Shown in pieces: positions 1 through 9,508 of a stretch of DNA of 64,000 bases; position 1 is the stretch's first letter; each line of letters opens with the position of its first letter. Origin of the DNA: Tepidibacter formicigenes DSM 15518 (GTDB taxonomy: Bacteria; Bacillota; Clostridia; Peptostreptococcales; Peptostreptococcaceae); NCBI RefSeq assembly GCF_900142235.1, contig NZ_FRAE01000004.1, positions 40,599 to 104,598 of the forward strand. Direction: 5' to 3'. A program made the translations under genes and the position numbers. The notes beneath the pieces are model-generated. The model was not told where the DNA came from. It saw nothing but the letters and a program-made list of their open reading frames with translations, and did no database searches.

Positions 1-1
1 T

Positions 2-1768
2 GAAGCTTTTGGCAACTTTGTAATGGGTGGAAATGCCTTGGTTGGATTTATAGTATTTATCATAATTGTTATTATTCAATTTATGGTTATTACAAAAGGA
101 GCAGAAAGAGTATCAGAAGTAGGAGCCAGATTTACTCTTGATGCTATGCCTGGTAAGCAAATGGCAATAGATGCAGATTTAAATTCTGGTCTTATAGATG
201 AAAAAGAAGCTAGAGATAGAAGAAAAAAAATACAAATGGAAGCAGATTTTTATGGAGCAATGGATGGAGCATCTAAATTCGTAAAAGGAGATGCTATTGC
301 GGGGATAATTATAGCGGTTATTAATATATTAGCTGGATTTATAATGGGAATAGCTTTTCAAAAACTTTCTATACAAGAAGCTATTACTAGATTTACACTT
401 CTTACTGTAGGAGATGGTTTAGTATCTCAAATCCCAGCTCTTCTTATTTCTACAGCTACTGGAATAGTAGTTACAAGAGCAGCTTCTGAGTCAAATTTAG
501 GTGAAGATGTTATTAATCAGCTTTTTAAACAGCCCAAAATTATGTTTATAATATCAGGAGTATTGTTCTTTTTAGCTATAACTCCTCTTCCGTTTATTCC
601 TTATTTTGCTTTGTCAGTAATTTTTCTTATCTTAGGCTTTTATCTTAGAAAATCTGCTGACATTTCAGAAGTAGGAGAAGAAGAAATAGAAAAGGAAGGT
701 ACAGATGTAGATGTAGAAGAAATAAGGAAACCTGAAAATGTATTACCTCTTCTTCAAGTAGATCCTATTGAGCTTGAATTTGGGTATGGGATAATACCTC
801 TAGCTGACAAGTCACAGGGTGGAGATTTATTTGATAGGCTTGTCATGATAAGAAGGCAATGTGCTATTGAGATGGGAATAATTGTTCCTATGATAAGACT
901 TAGAGATAACATACAGCTTGAAGCAAATGAGTATATTATCAAGATAAAAGGAGTGGAAATAGCTAAAGGAGAAATAGTATTTGATCACTATTTGGCTATG
1001 AATCCAGGAATGGCAGAAGGGGAAATAAGCGGTATTGATACTATAGAACCAGCATTTGGGCTTCCGGCTAAGTGGATTGACGAAAAAGAAAGAGAAAGAG
1101 CTGAAATATTAGGCTATACTGTAGTTGATCCTCCTTCAATTATTTCTACTCATTTAACAGAGGTTATAAAGAAATTCTCACATGAACTTTTAGGAAGACA
1201 AGAGGTGAAAATGTTAATTGATAATTTAAAAGAAAGTAGTCCAGCTCTAGTTGAAGAAGTAATACCTAATTTACTGTCCTTAGGAGATATTCAAAAGGTA
1301 TTATCAAATCTTTTAAAAGAAGGAGTAACTATTAGAAATTTATCAACTATAATGGAAACTTTAGCAGATTATGGGGCTATAACAAAAGATACAGATACTC
1401 TTACAGAATATGTAAGACAATCTTTATTTAGAACAATAACTAAACAGTTTATTCCTAACAATGAAGCCAAAGTTATAACCCTAGATCCAAATTTAGAAAA
1501 AATAATTATGGATTCTCTTCAGCCAACAGAGACAGGTAATTACTTAGCATTAGATCCTCAAATTTCTCAAAGACTCGTTTCAAGTTTAAGTAAGGAAGTA
1601 GAAAAGCTTTTATCTATAGGAGAACAACCTATAATAGTTACACCTCCAATAATAAGACTTTATTTTAAACGTTTTATAGAACAAATTAGTGATGATATAA
1701 TTGTATTATCATATAATGAAGTAGACCCTAAAGTTAAAATTAAATCTATAGGGATGGTGAGTATATAG
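2..1768 (+). CDS. flhA: Flagellar export apparatus protein FlhA (5' part cut off by window edge)
   Basis: FlhA is the inner-membrane export-gate protein of the flagellar type III secretion system. Its cytoplasmic domain docks chaperone-substrate complexes. The reading frame is open from base 2 and an internal ATG at 23 is not the true start. The visible part starts in the membrane domain and runs straight into the highly conserved FlhA signature ITKGAERVSEVGARFTLDAM and the PGKQMAIDADLNSG loop, then two more hydrophobic segments, an acidic linker and the large cytoplasmic domain ending near VDPKVKIKSIGMVSI. Full-length FlhA is about 690 residues, so roughly 100 N-terminal residues lie outside the window. 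flhF follows after 2 bases, which indicates one transcript. Confidence 0.97.
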   Translation, partial: EAFGNFVMGGNALVGFIVFIIIVIIQFMVITKGAERVSEVGARFTLDAMPGKQMAIDADLNSGLIDEKEARDRRKKIQMEADFYGAMDGASKFVKGDAIAGIIIAVINILAGFIMGIAFQKLSIQEAITRFTLLTVGDGLVSQIPALLISTATGIVVTRAASESNLGEDVINQLFKQPKIMFIISGVLFFLAITPLPFIPYFALSVIFLILGFYLRKSADISEVGEEEIEKEGTDVDVEEIRKPENVLPLLQVDPIELEFGYGIIPLADKSQGGDLFDRLVMIRRQCAIEMGIIVPMIRLRDNIQLEANEYIIKIKGVEIAKGEIVFDHYLAMNPGMAEGEISGIDTIEPAFGLPAKWIDEKERERAEILGYTVVDPPSIISTHLTEVIKKFSHELLGRQEVKMLIDNLKESSPALVEEVIPNLLSLGDIQKVLSNLLKEGVTIRNLSTIMETLADYGAITKDTDTLTEYVRQSLFRTITKQFIPNNEAKVITLDPNLEKIIMDSLQPTETGNYLALDPQISQRLVSSLSKEVEKLLSIGEQPIIVTPPIIRLYFKRFIEQISDDIIVLSYNEVDPKVKIKSIGMVSI

Positions 1769-1770
1769 TA

Positions 1771-2925
1771 ATGCAAATAAAAAAATTTATTGCAGATAAT
1801 GCACAAGAAGCTATCAAAAATGCTAAAAATGAACTAGGGGATAATGCAGTAATACTTCATACTAAAAAAATTAAAACAGGAGGAGTATTTGGACTTTTTA
1901 AAAAAGAAAAAGTGGAAGTATTAGCAGCTTTAGAGAAACAACAATTATCAAATAAAAGTATTGATTTAGAAGAACAAAACTTGGATAATAAATATATAAA
2001 GAAAATAGAGTTTAAGACTCAAGTAAAAAACAAAATAGATAAAATTGAACGTGAAAATGAAGAAGTGAATGCATTAAATAAAGAAATACAAGAACTTAAA
2101 AAAATGATAAGAAAAATAAATAACAAGGTAGATATTAATTTTAATAGTGAAGAAAGTATAAAAATTAAATTTAAAAATTATTATAAAAAATTAAAAAGAA
2201 AAGGACTATCAGATGAATTAATAGAAAATATTTTATGTAACATTGAATCTGTAGAAATGGATGATGGTGAATTTAAGGTTTATGTAGAAAAATATTTATT
2301 AGATAAATTTAAAATATATAACTTTGACAATTTTAATTTTAATAAAAAAGTAAATATATTTATTGGAACAACTGGTGTTGGAAAAACTACAACCTTAGCT
2401 AAACTTGCTTCAGAAGTTGTATTAAAAAAGAATAAGAAGGTTGGATTTTTAACATTAGACACTTATAGAATTTCAGCTGTTGATCAACTAAAAACATATG
2501 CAGATATATTGAATGCCCCAATTGAGGTAGCGTATGATATAAATGATGTAAGTTACTGTATAGAAAAATTAAAAAATAGAGATTTAATATTTGTAGATAC
2601 AGCTGGAAGAAGTCATAAAAATAAAAAACATATGAAGGAATTAAAAGTTTTTTTAGATTGTTTTGAAGATAAAGAAATATTTTTAGTATTAAGTGCAAAT
2701 TGGAATATAGATGATATAAAAAATATTATAAATGAATATAGCTTTTTAAAAGATTATAAAATCATAGTAACTAAATTAGATGAAACAGATAGAATTGGTA
2801 TAGTACTAGATATTTTAAACAGCTCTAATAAGCCTATAGCTTATACTACCTTTGGGCAGAATGTACCAGATGATATAGAAAAATTTGATATTAAAAAAGT
2901 AGTAAATGAAGTTCTCAGGAGGTAA
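1771..2925 (+). CDS. flhF: Flagellar SRP-type GTPase FlhF
   Basis: FlhF is an SRP-family GTPase that sets flagellar position and number with FlhG. The 384-residue protein has a basic N-terminal B domain with a Lys/Glu-rich, probably coiled-coil stretch (about residues 70-125), then the NG GTPase core. The P-loop GTTGVGKTT lies at about 199-207, followed by DTYRISAVDQL, the DTAGR motif and the TKLDE guanine-specificity motif. The start ATG lies 2 bases after the flhA stop and flhG begins directly after its stop, so translation is probably coupled. Confidence 0.96.
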   Translation: MQIKKFIADNAQEAIKNAKNELGDNAVILHTKKIKTGGVFGLFKKEKVEVLAALEKQQLSNKSIDLEEQNLDNKYIKKIEFKTQVKNKIDKIERENEEVNALNKEIQELKKMIRKINNKVDINFNSEESIKIKFKNYYKKLKRKGLSDELIENILCNIESVEMDDGEFKVYVEKYLLDKFKIYNFDNFNFNKKVNIFIGTTGVGKTTTLAKLASEVVLKKNKKVGFLTLDTYRISAVDQLKTYADILNAPIEVAYDINDVSYCIEKLKNRDLIFVDTAGRSHKNKKHMKELKVFLDCFEDKEIFLVLSANWNIDDIKNIINEYSFLKDYKIIVTKLDETDRIGIVLDILNSSNKPIAYTTFGQNVPDDIEKFDIKKVVNEVLRR

Positions 2926-3831
2926 ATGCTTATGGATCAAGCCTCAAAACTTAGAAGTGCCATTCTAAAAAAAAATAGTTATACTTATTCAGATGGGAAA
3001 GATAAGCAGCAAAATAGTGAAAATGAACCAAGGGTGATTTGCGTATCTAGTGGAAAAGGTGGAGTAGGAAAAAGTAACTTCACTTTGAATTTAGCTTTAG
3101 CTTTAAGAAAAAAGGGTAACAAAGTTTTAATTATTGATGCTGATTTAGGTCTTGCAAATATAGAGATTCTTCTTGGAATTAGCCCGAAATTAGGACTTAT
3201 AGACTTAGTAAAAGATGATATAAATATTGAAGATATAATTATAGAAGGACCTTTGGGGTTAAAAATAATTTCAGGAGGAGCAGGAATAAGTGATATAGTT
3301 GATTTACCACTGTATAAGTTAAATAAAATATTAAATAATATAGCTTATCTAAAAAATTATGCAGATTTTATATTAATAGATACAGGAGCAGGTATATCAA
3401 AATCAGTTATGTCCTTTATATCTTCTTCAGAGGAAATAATTGTAGTTACAACTCCTGAACCTACATCAATAGCTGATGCCTATGCTTTAATTAAAGTTAT
3501 TAATAAAGAATCTTCTAGTAAAACTATAAATTTAGTTATAAATAAAGCTGATACAAAGCAAGAAGCTGAAATTACATTCAATAAACTAAGTTTAGTAGCT
3601 AAAAAATTTTTATATAAAAACTTAGAATGTTTGGGATATATAAACAATGATAAAAATGTTCAAGTTTGTGTAAAAAAGCAAACACCATTTTATTTAGGGT
3701 CTCCTAATAGTTTAGCAAGTCAAAATATAGATATTATCTGTAATAAATTATTAGGAAAAAAAGAGAAAGATAAAGTATTTACTAGTTTTGTAAAAAAATT
3801 ATCTAATTTATTTTTCAGCAATAGGGGGTAG
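2926..3831 (+). CDS. flhG: Flagellar number regulator FlhG (MinD-like ATPase, YlxH)
   Basis: This is a MinD/ParA-type ATPase that works with FlhF in flagellar patterning. It has the deviant Walker A motif SGKGGVGKS at about residues 42-50, DADLGLANIEILLG downstream, and the IDTGAGIS Walker B region. The N-terminal extension (about 35 residues, starting MDQASKLR) resembles the FlhF-activating DQA motif known from Bacillus FlhG. Two in-frame ATGs (2926 and 2932) follow an AGGAGGT site; the second gives the more usual spacing and a MDQA start, so the true start may be 2932. Confidence 0.95.
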   Translation: MLMDQASKLRSAILKKNSYTYSDGKDKQQNSENEPRVICVSSGKGGVGKSNFTLNLALALRKKGNKVLIIDADLGLANIEILLGISPKLGLIDLVKDDINIEDIIIEGPLGLKIISGGAGISDIVDLPLYKLNKILNNIAYLKNYADFILIDTGAGISKSVMSFISSSEEIIVVTTPEPTSIADAYALIKVINKESSSKTINLVINKADTKQEAEITFNKLSLVAKKFLYKNLECLGYINNDKNVQVCVKKQTPFYLGSPNSLASQNIDIICNKLLGKKEKDKVFTSFVKKLSNLFFSNRG

Positions 3832-3838
3832 AAATTAA

Positions 3839-4489
3839 ATGAAGTACAAGAATTATTTTAAAGTAGGTGATAAACTAGAAATTCAGGTGTCTGATGATTA
3901 TATAGATAAAGATAAAAGTTTAATCAGTCAACTCCTTGAAATAGCATCAGAAGATGAGTATTTTATAGCAATACCTATACATGAAGGAAATTTAGTACCA
4001 ATATCTATTGGAAGTAAAATATTGGTGTATTATAGTGTTGATAACAAGGGTATATTTTATTTTACAGCAAAATTAATGAATAGAAAAAAGAATAGAGTTC
4101 CTTATTTTATGATAAAGCAGCTAACTGAGACAAAAACTATACAAAGAAGAAATTATTTTAGACTAGATGTCAGTATTCCAGTAGAAATTTACAATAATGA
4201 AAATGAAACTATTACAACTGGATATACAAAAGATTTAAGCGGTGGGGGACTCAAATTAATATCTGATAAAAAATTAGAAGATAATGAAAATGTATTGTGC
4301 AGGATAACAATAGAAGGAAAAGAATTAGAAATGAAAGTTCAAGTAATAAGAACAAAAATATATGAAAAAAATATTAAGCAATTTGAAATTGGCATTAAGT
4401 TTTTAGAAATAGAAGAAAAGGATAGAAATTATATAGTTGGTTATTTATTTAAACAACAAAGAATATTAAGGCAAAAAGGGTTGATTTAG
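3839..4489 (+). CDS. PilZ-domain c-di-GMP receptor, YcgR-type flagellar brake
   Basis: The 216-residue protein has an N-terminal YcgR-like beta domain and a C-terminal PilZ domain. The c-di-GMP-binding signature is visible: QRRNYFR at about 102-108 (RxxxR) and DLSGGG at about 132-137 (D/NxSxxG). Proteins of this type bind c-di-GMP and slow the flagellar motor. The gene lies between flhG and cheB, separated by 7 and 1 bases, so it is part of the motility operon and links c-di-GMP level to swimming. The exact partner, stator or rotor, cannot be told from the sequence. Confidence 0.88.
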   Translation: MKYKNYFKVGDKLEIQVSDDYIDKDKSLISQLLEIASEDEYFIAIPIHEGNLVPISIGSKILVYYSVDNKGIFYFTAKLMNRKKNRVPYFMIKQLTETKTIQRRNYFRLDVSIPVEIYNNENETITTGYTKDLSGGGLKLISDKKLEDNENVLCRITIEGKELEMKVQVIRTKIYEKNIKQFEIGIKFLEIEEKDRNYIVGYLFKQQRILRQKGLI

Positions 4490-4490
4490 A

Positions 4491-5564
4491 ATGGATAAAA
4501 TAAAAGTATTAATAGTTGATGATTCAGCTTTTATAAGAAAAATAATTAGAGATATTCTGTCTGCTGATAGACAAATTCAAGTAGTAGATGTTGCGAAAAA
4601 TGGAAAAGAAGCAATAGAAAAGCTAATGACAAATGAAGTGGATGTAATAACTCTAGATGTTGAAATGCCAATAATGAATGGAATATTAACTTTAGAAAAA
4701 ATAATGAATCAAAAACCAACTCCTGTAGTTATGCTAAGCAGTTTAACTAAGAGTGGAGCAGATTTGACAATACAAGCTTTAAATTTAGGTGCTGTAGATT
4801 TTATAACTAAACCTTCAAATATTTTTAAGATAAATGATGAAGAAATAAAATCTTTGATTACAGATAAAATAAAGATTGCTTCAAGGGTTAAAGTTTCTAA
4901 AAAGCCTTATACAGTAGAGAAAAAAATAAAAAAAATAAATAAGGAAAATTTGAATAAAAAAGACATAAACATAAGATCTGACACAGTAGAATATATAATT
5001 GCAATAGGAACTTCTACAGGAGGGCCTAGAGCACTTCAAGAAGTTGTAACTAATATATCAAAAAATATTAATGCACCAATTGTAATAGTCCAACATATGC
5101 CTCCTGGCTTTACAAAATCATTAGCAGAAAGATTGAATAATATTTCTCAAATTTTTGTAAAAGAGGCTGAAGATGGAGAAATTATAAAAAATGGGGTAGC
5201 ATATATTGCTCCTGGTGATAGACATATTAAATTTAAAAATGAAGGGAAGCGTATTAAAATAGTTTTAGATGATGGGCAAAAGGTTTCAAGTCATAAACCT
5301 TCTGTAGATGCAATGTTTTATTCTTTATGTGAGATTGATTTAAAAAAAATGATTGCTGTTGTAATGACAGGAATGGGTTCTGATGGAACAAAAGGATTAA
5401 AAAAATTGAAAGAAATGAAAAGTAATGTTATATCAATAGCAGAAGACGAATCAACATGTGTAGTTTTCGGAATGCCAAAATCAGTTATAAATTTAGGACT
5501 AGCAGATAAAGTTCTTCCAGTTAATTTTATTAGCAAAGAAATTAATAAGTTAATGGGGGTGTAG
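4491..5564 (+). CDS. cheB: Chemotaxis protein-glutamate methylesterase CheB
   Basis: CheB removes methyl groups from, or deamidates, chemoreceptors. The N-terminal receiver domain carries the acidic pair VDDSAF and the phospho-accepting Asp56 in TLDVEMPIMNG. A basic linker of about 30 residues leads to the methylesterase domain with catalytic Ser175 in GTSTGGPRA, His202 in VQHMPPGF and the Asp of TGMGSDG. All three catalytic residues are present. cheA starts 3 bases after its stop. No cheR is seen in the window. Confidence 0.97.
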   Translation: MDKIKVLIVDDSAFIRKIIRDILSADRQIQVVDVAKNGKEAIEKLMTNEVDVITLDVEMPIMNGILTLEKIMNQKPTPVVMLSSLTKSGADLTIQALNLGAVDFITKPSNIFKINDEEIKSLITDKIKIASRVKVSKKPYTVEKKIKKINKENLNKKDINIRSDTVEYIIAIGTSTGGPRALQEVVTNISKNINAPIVIVQHMPPGFTKSLAERLNNISQIFVKEAEDGEIIKNGVAYIAPGDRHIKFKNEGKRIKIVLDDGQKVSSHKPSVDAMFYSLCEIDLKKMIAVVMTGMGSDGTKGLKKLKEMKSNVISIAEDESTCVVFGMPKSVINLGLADKVLPVNFISKEINKLMGV

Positions 5565-5567
5565 TTA

Positions 5568-7907
5568 ATGCTTGATTTAGAACAATATTTAGATATGTTT
5601 TTAGATGAATCTAAAGAGCACCTAGAAAATTTAAACCAAAGTTTATTAGAACTTGAAAATGATACTTCAAATATGGAAATAGTGAATGAAATATTTAGAA
5701 TTGCACATACTCTTAAAGGAATGTCATCTACTATGGGGTTCTTAAAAGTATCTAATCTTACACATAAAATGGAAAATATTTTAGATGATATTAGAGGTGG
5801 AAAATTAAAAATAGATTCTAATATAATAGATATATTATTTGAAGGATTAGACATTTTAGAAGAGTTTATAAAAAATATAGAGATTGAAGGCAAAGAATCA
5901 GATAGATCAATAGAAGATATAATATATAGATTGGAAAATGTAGAAAATATAAAAGATGCAGAAAAAAATGAAGGATTAGAATATATAAATGATGTAATAT
6001 CTAAAGCAAATGAAAGTGGACTAAATACTTATAGTTTAAAAATAGAGCTGGATTCAAATTGTATGCTAAAATCTGCAAGAGCTTTTTTAGTATTTAAATC
6101 AATAGAAGAAGATGGAGAAATAATACAAACAAATCCTTCGGCAGAGGATATTGAAAATGAGAATTTTGATAAAGAATTTGATATAGTAGTTGTAACAAAA
6201 TTAACAAAAGAAAATTTACAAGAAAAGATAAAAAACATATCAGAAATAAATGAAGTAATTGTAAATGATTTTATTCAAGATAATGAAAAGATTAATAAAA
6301 ATTTAAATAATGAAGAATTTAAATATATAAATGATGTAGTTATTAAAGCAAAAGAAGGTGGCTTAAATTCATACAGTCTTAAAATAGAGCTGGATTCAAA
6401 TTGTATGCTAAAATCTGCAAGAGCTTTTTTAGTATTTAAATCAATAGAAGAAGATGGAGAAGTAATATACTCAAATCCATCTGTAGAGGATATTGAGGAT
6501 GAAAATTTTGGGGAAGAATTTGATCTTATAATTGTAACAAAGCTAGACAAAGAAGTATTGAAAGAAAAAATAAAAAATATATCGGAAATAAATCATGTAA
6601 TTATAGAAGATTTTATAGAGGATGTTTCACTTACAGAAAAAAATATAGATGATAAAGTCTTTGGAAATGAACTAAGTTTACAAAAGAATAAGAGTGAAAA
6701 AGAAGTAAAAAAAATAGAAAATAATAAGAAAAATCAAAATAAACAAAGAAAAGGAAAAACAGGAAAAACTGTTAGAGTAGATATTGACAGATTAGATAAT
6801 CTTATGAATTTAGTAAGTGAGCTTATAATAGTTAAGACTAGATTAGAAGATATAGATATATCTTCTAAAACACAAAATATGAATGAAGCTATAGAGTATT
6901 TAGAAAGAATTACCACAAATCTTCATGATGCAGTTACTAAAGTTAGAATGGTTCCTATTGAAAGAGTATTTAATAGATTTCCAAGAATGATTAGAGATCT
7001 TTCTAAAGAATTAAATAAAGAAATCAATTTAATAATGGAAGGTGAAGAAACAGAAGTTGATAGAACTGTTATAGATGAGATTGGAGATCCACTAATTCAT
7101 CTTCTTAGAAATTCTATTGATCATGGGATAGAAACTCCAGAGGTAAGAAAATCACTAAACAAAAATGAAGTAGGAACAGTTAAACTTCTTGCTTATCCAG
7201 ATGGAAATAATGTTGTTATAGAAGTTTGTGATGATGGGGCTGGACTTAACGTAGAAAAAATAAAAAAGAAAGCTATAGAAAAAGGAGTAATGAGCAAAGA
7301 GCAAGGAGCCTTAATAGACGATAAAGAAGCTAGTTATTTAATATTTGCTCCTGGTTTTAGTACAGCAGATAAAATATCAGATATCTCCGGAAGAGGTGTA
7401 GGTCTTGATGTTGTAAAAACAAAGATAGAAGCACTAGGAGGGGAAGTAGAAATAGAAACTGAACAAAATAAAGGAACTAAATTTATAATAAGACTTCCAC
7501 TAACTCTTGCTATAATACAAGCTTTATTGGTAATGGTTGGTAGTGAAAAATATGCTATACCTTTAAATAATATTAAAGAAATAACAAATATAGAAAAAAA
7601 CAAAGTTAGAAAGGTAGAAGGAAAGGATATTGTTTTATATAGAGGAAAAACACTTCCACTAATAAATTTAGCAGATGTAATTGACTTAGAAAAAGAAAGA
7701 GAAAATAACTTAGAGGAAGTAACTGTTGTAATAGTAAAAAAAGGAGATAAAGACTTAGGTATAATAGTAGATAGTCTAATAGGACAACAAGAAATAGTTA
7801 TAAAATCATTAGGAAAGTATTTGAGTGGAATTAATTTTATAGCTGGGGCTACTATATTAGGTAATGGTAGTGTAGCATTAATTATAGATACAAATTCTCT
7901 ATTTTAA
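5568..7907 (+). CDS. cheA: Chemotaxis histidine kinase CheA with two P2 domains
   Basis: CheA is the kinase of the chemoreceptor array and phosphorylates CheY and CheB. Visible domains in order are the HPt domain with His47 (IAHTLKGM), a P2 response-regulator-docking domain (about residues 139-240), a second, closely similar P2 copy (about 253-353), a basic linker, the P3 dimerisation helices, the P4 ATPase with N, G1 and G2 boxes (HLLRNSIDHG, DDGAG, GRGVGLDVV) and the C-terminal P5/CheW-like domain. At 779 residues it is longer than one-P2 relatives because of the extra copy. The two P2-coding units have a period of 342 bp. Confidence 0.97.
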   Translation: MLDLEQYLDMFLDESKEHLENLNQSLLELENDTSNMEIVNEIFRIAHTLKGMSSTMGFLKVSNLTHKMENILDDIRGGKLKIDSNIIDILFEGLDILEEFIKNIEIEGKESDRSIEDIIYRLENVENIKDAEKNEGLEYINDVISKANESGLNTYSLKIELDSNCMLKSARAFLVFKSIEEDGEIIQTNPSAEDIENENFDKEFDIVVVTKLTKENLQEKIKNISEINEVIVNDFIQDNEKINKNLNNEEFKYINDVVIKAKEGGLNSYSLKIELDSNCMLKSARAFLVFKSIEEDGEVIYSNPSVEDIEDENFGEEFDLIIVTKLDKEVLKEKIKNISEINHVIIEDFIEDVSLTEKNIDDKVFGNELSLQKNKSEKEVKKIENNKKNQNKQRKGKTGKTVRVDIDRLDNLMNLVSELIIVKTRLEDIDISSKTQNMNEAIEYLERITTNLHDAVTKVRMVPIERVFNRFPRMIRDLSKELNKEINLIMEGEETEVDRTVIDEIGDPLIHLLRNSIDHGIETPEVRKSLNKNEVGTVKLLAYPDGNNVVIEVCDDGAGLNVEKIKKKAIEKGVMSKEQGALIDDKEASYLIFAPGFSTADKISDISGRGVGLDVVKTKIEALGGEVEIETEQNKGTKFIIRLPLTLAIIQALLVMVGSEKYAIPLNNIKEITNIEKNKVRKVEGKDIVLYRGKTLPLINLADVIDLEKERENNLEEVTVVIVKKGDKDLGIIVDSLIGQQEIVIKSLGKYLSGINFIAGATILGNGSVALIIDTNSLF
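5982..6625 (+). repeat. In-frame tandem duplication of the CheA P2 domain
   Basis: Two direct repeats, about 5982-6280 and 6324-6625, each start with a YINDV codon string and are offset by exactly 342 bp (114 codons). An 81-bp core (6039-6119 and 6381-6461) is identical at the nucleotide level, including third codon positions. The flanks have diverged. This points to a recent duplication or to gene conversion of the core. Confidence 0.9.
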
Positions 7908-7921
7908 GGGGAGTGAAAGAA

Positions 7922-8353
7922 TTGAAAAATAATGATAATCAATACGTTATATTCAAGTTAGAAGAAGAGTTTTATGGGATAAACATAAATTATGTTCAAA
8001 CTATAGAAAAAATGATAGAAATAACTAGAGTTCCTAAAACTGAAAGTTATATAAAAGGAGTTATTAATTTAAGAGGGGAAATAGTACCAGTAATTGATTT
8101 GAGAAAAAGATTTAATCTTGATGATAAAGAATATGATAAAGATGCTAGAATAATAGTTAATAAAATTGATGATGTTTTAATAGGGTTTATAGTAGATTCT
8201 GCTTCTGAAGTAAAGGATATTAATCAAGAAGATGTTGATTACAATGTAGTTGATGATAGTTTTAATGAAGGTTTTATTAAAGGAATAGGCAAAATTGAAG
8301 ATAGAGTTATCATATTAATAGATGTGTACAAAATATTAAATATGAATAATTAA
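7922..8353 (+). CDS. cheW: Chemotaxis coupling protein CheW
   Basis: CheW couples chemoreceptors to CheA. The product of about 143 residues has the typical CheW beta-barrel pattern: QYVIFKLEEEFYGININYVQ, IKGVINLRGEIVPVIDLRKRF, and a C-terminal IDRVIILIDVYKIL-like strand. A GTG at 7913 is in frame, but the AAGGGGAG site at about 7906-7913 gives proper spacing only to the TTG at 7922, which I take as the start. It follows cheA by a few bases in the same operon. Confidence 0.93.
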   Translation: MKNNDNQYVIFKLEEEFYGININYVQTIEKMIEITRVPKTESYIKGVINLRGEIVPVIDLRKRFNLDDKEYDKDARIIVNKIDDVLIGFIVDSASEVKDINQEDVDYNVVDDSFNEGFIKGIGKIEDRVIILIDVYKILNMNN

Positions 8354-8387
8354 CTATAATTTAAGGGCGGAGGGAGAAAGAAAGGTT

Positions 8388-9011
8388 ATGGGCTTTCAAA
8401 TAAATGATTTAAAAGGTATATATATAGATGTTTTAAAAGAAATAGGAAATATAGGAGCTGGTAATGCGGCTACATCTCTTTCTAAAATGATTAACACAAA
8501 AGTGGATATGGAAGTTCCATCTATAGAAATACTGGATACAGAGAGAATAGTGGAAATTTTAGGAGGAGAAGAGTTAATTGTAGTAGGTGTGTATATTAGT
8601 TTTTTCAAAGACATAAATGGAACCATGTTATTAATTTTAGATAAAGAATCTAGTGATAATTTATTGAAAATTTTATTTGGGAAAAAACCAGAAAATGAAT
8701 TTTATAATGATATGGAAATTTCTGCCTTGCAAGAAATAGGAAATATACTATCAAGTTCGTATATAAACTCTATATCTGCATTTTCTAATTTAAAAATAAA
8801 TATATCTGTTCCTTCTGTAAGTATAGATATGGCTGGTTCTATATTAAGTGTACCAGCTATAGAATATGGACAAATAAGTGATAAAATAATATTAATAGAA
8901 AATAAATTGAAAGAAGGAAACAATGAGATTGTAGGAAAATTCTTTTTAATGCCAGACATAGATTCGTATAGAGTGTTATTCAAAAGTCTGGGAGTGTTAA
9001 TTGATGAATAA
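8388..9011 (+). CDS. cheC: CheY-P phosphatase CheC
   Basis: CheC dephosphorylates CheY-P and, in Gram-positive adaptation, partners CheD. The 207-residue protein has both phosphatase half-sites of the family: KEIGNIGAGNAATS near the N terminus and QEIGNILSSSYIN in the second half, each followed about 20 residues later by a conserved proline (VPSIE, VPSVS). Two intact sites mark it as CheC rather than the one-site CheX. A purine-rich GGAGGGAGAAAGAAAGG stretch precedes the ATG. Its end overlaps cheD. Confidence 0.95.
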   Translation: MGFQINDLKGIYIDVLKEIGNIGAGNAATSLSKMINTKVDMEVPSIEILDTERIVEILGGEELIVVGVYISFFKDINGTMLLILDKESSDNLLKILFGKKPENEFYNDMEISALQEIGNILSSSYINSISAFSNLKINISVPSVSIDMAGSILSVPAIEYGQISDKIILIENKLKEGNNEIVGKFFLMPDIDSYRVLFKSLGVLIDE

Positions 9012-9492
9012 TAATGTTATAAAAGTAGGAATGGCAGAATATAAAACGGGAAAAGAAAATGATGTTTTAATAACATTAGGTTTAGGGTCGTGTGTTGGCA
9101 TTGTTTTATACGATAAGTTTAGAAAAATTGGAGGAATGGCACATATAATGTTACCTTCAAGTAAAGAAATAAAAAACAATTCAAATAAGGCAAAATTTGC
9201 AGATACAGCTCTTGAAGAGCTTTTGAAAGAATTGATAAAAATGGGAGCATCAAAAAGTAGTTTAATAGCTAAAATTGCTGGAGGAGCTCAAATGTTTAAT
9301 ATTTCTATAAAGAGTAATACTCTTAATATAGGAAAAAGAAATGTAATTGCTGTAAAAGAAAAGCTTTCTGAGTATAGAATAGCAATTAAAGGAGAAGATG
9401 TTTTGGGTAATCATGGAAGGACTATAGAGTTTAATTGTAATAATGGAGAATTATCAATTAAGACTATAGGTAAAGGTAAGAAAATAATATAG
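9004..9492 (+). CDS. cheD: Chemoreceptor glutamine deamidase CheD
   Basis: CheD deamidates receptor glutamines and stimulates CheC. The catalytic Cys (LGLGSCVGIVLYD), His (GGMAHIMLP) and the Thr-containing region are present in the usual order. The ATG at 9004 overlaps the cheC end by 8 bases and has a GGGAG site at a spacing of about 9. A TTG at 9001 is also in frame. The overlap suggests coupled, stoichiometric synthesis with CheC, which matches the known CheC-CheD complex. Confidence 0.95.
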   Translation: MNNNVIKVGMAEYKTGKENDVLITLGLGSCVGIVLYDKFRKIGGMAHIMLPSSKEIKNNSNKAKFADTALEELLKELIKMGASKSSLIAKIAGGAQMFNISIKSNTLNIGKRNVIAVKEKLSEYRIAIKGEDVLGNHGRTIEFNCNNGELSIKTIGKGKKII

Positions 9493-9508
9493 ATTAAGGT
9501 GTTAAAAT

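Noticed and set aside
23..1768. FlhA starting at ATG 23
   Set aside because: The frame is open to base 2 with FlhA-like residues (EAFGNFV) before it; the true start is outside the window.
5318..5893. Minus-strand open frame opposite cheB/cheA
   Set aside because: Shadow of the coding strand with no ribosome site or family pattern.
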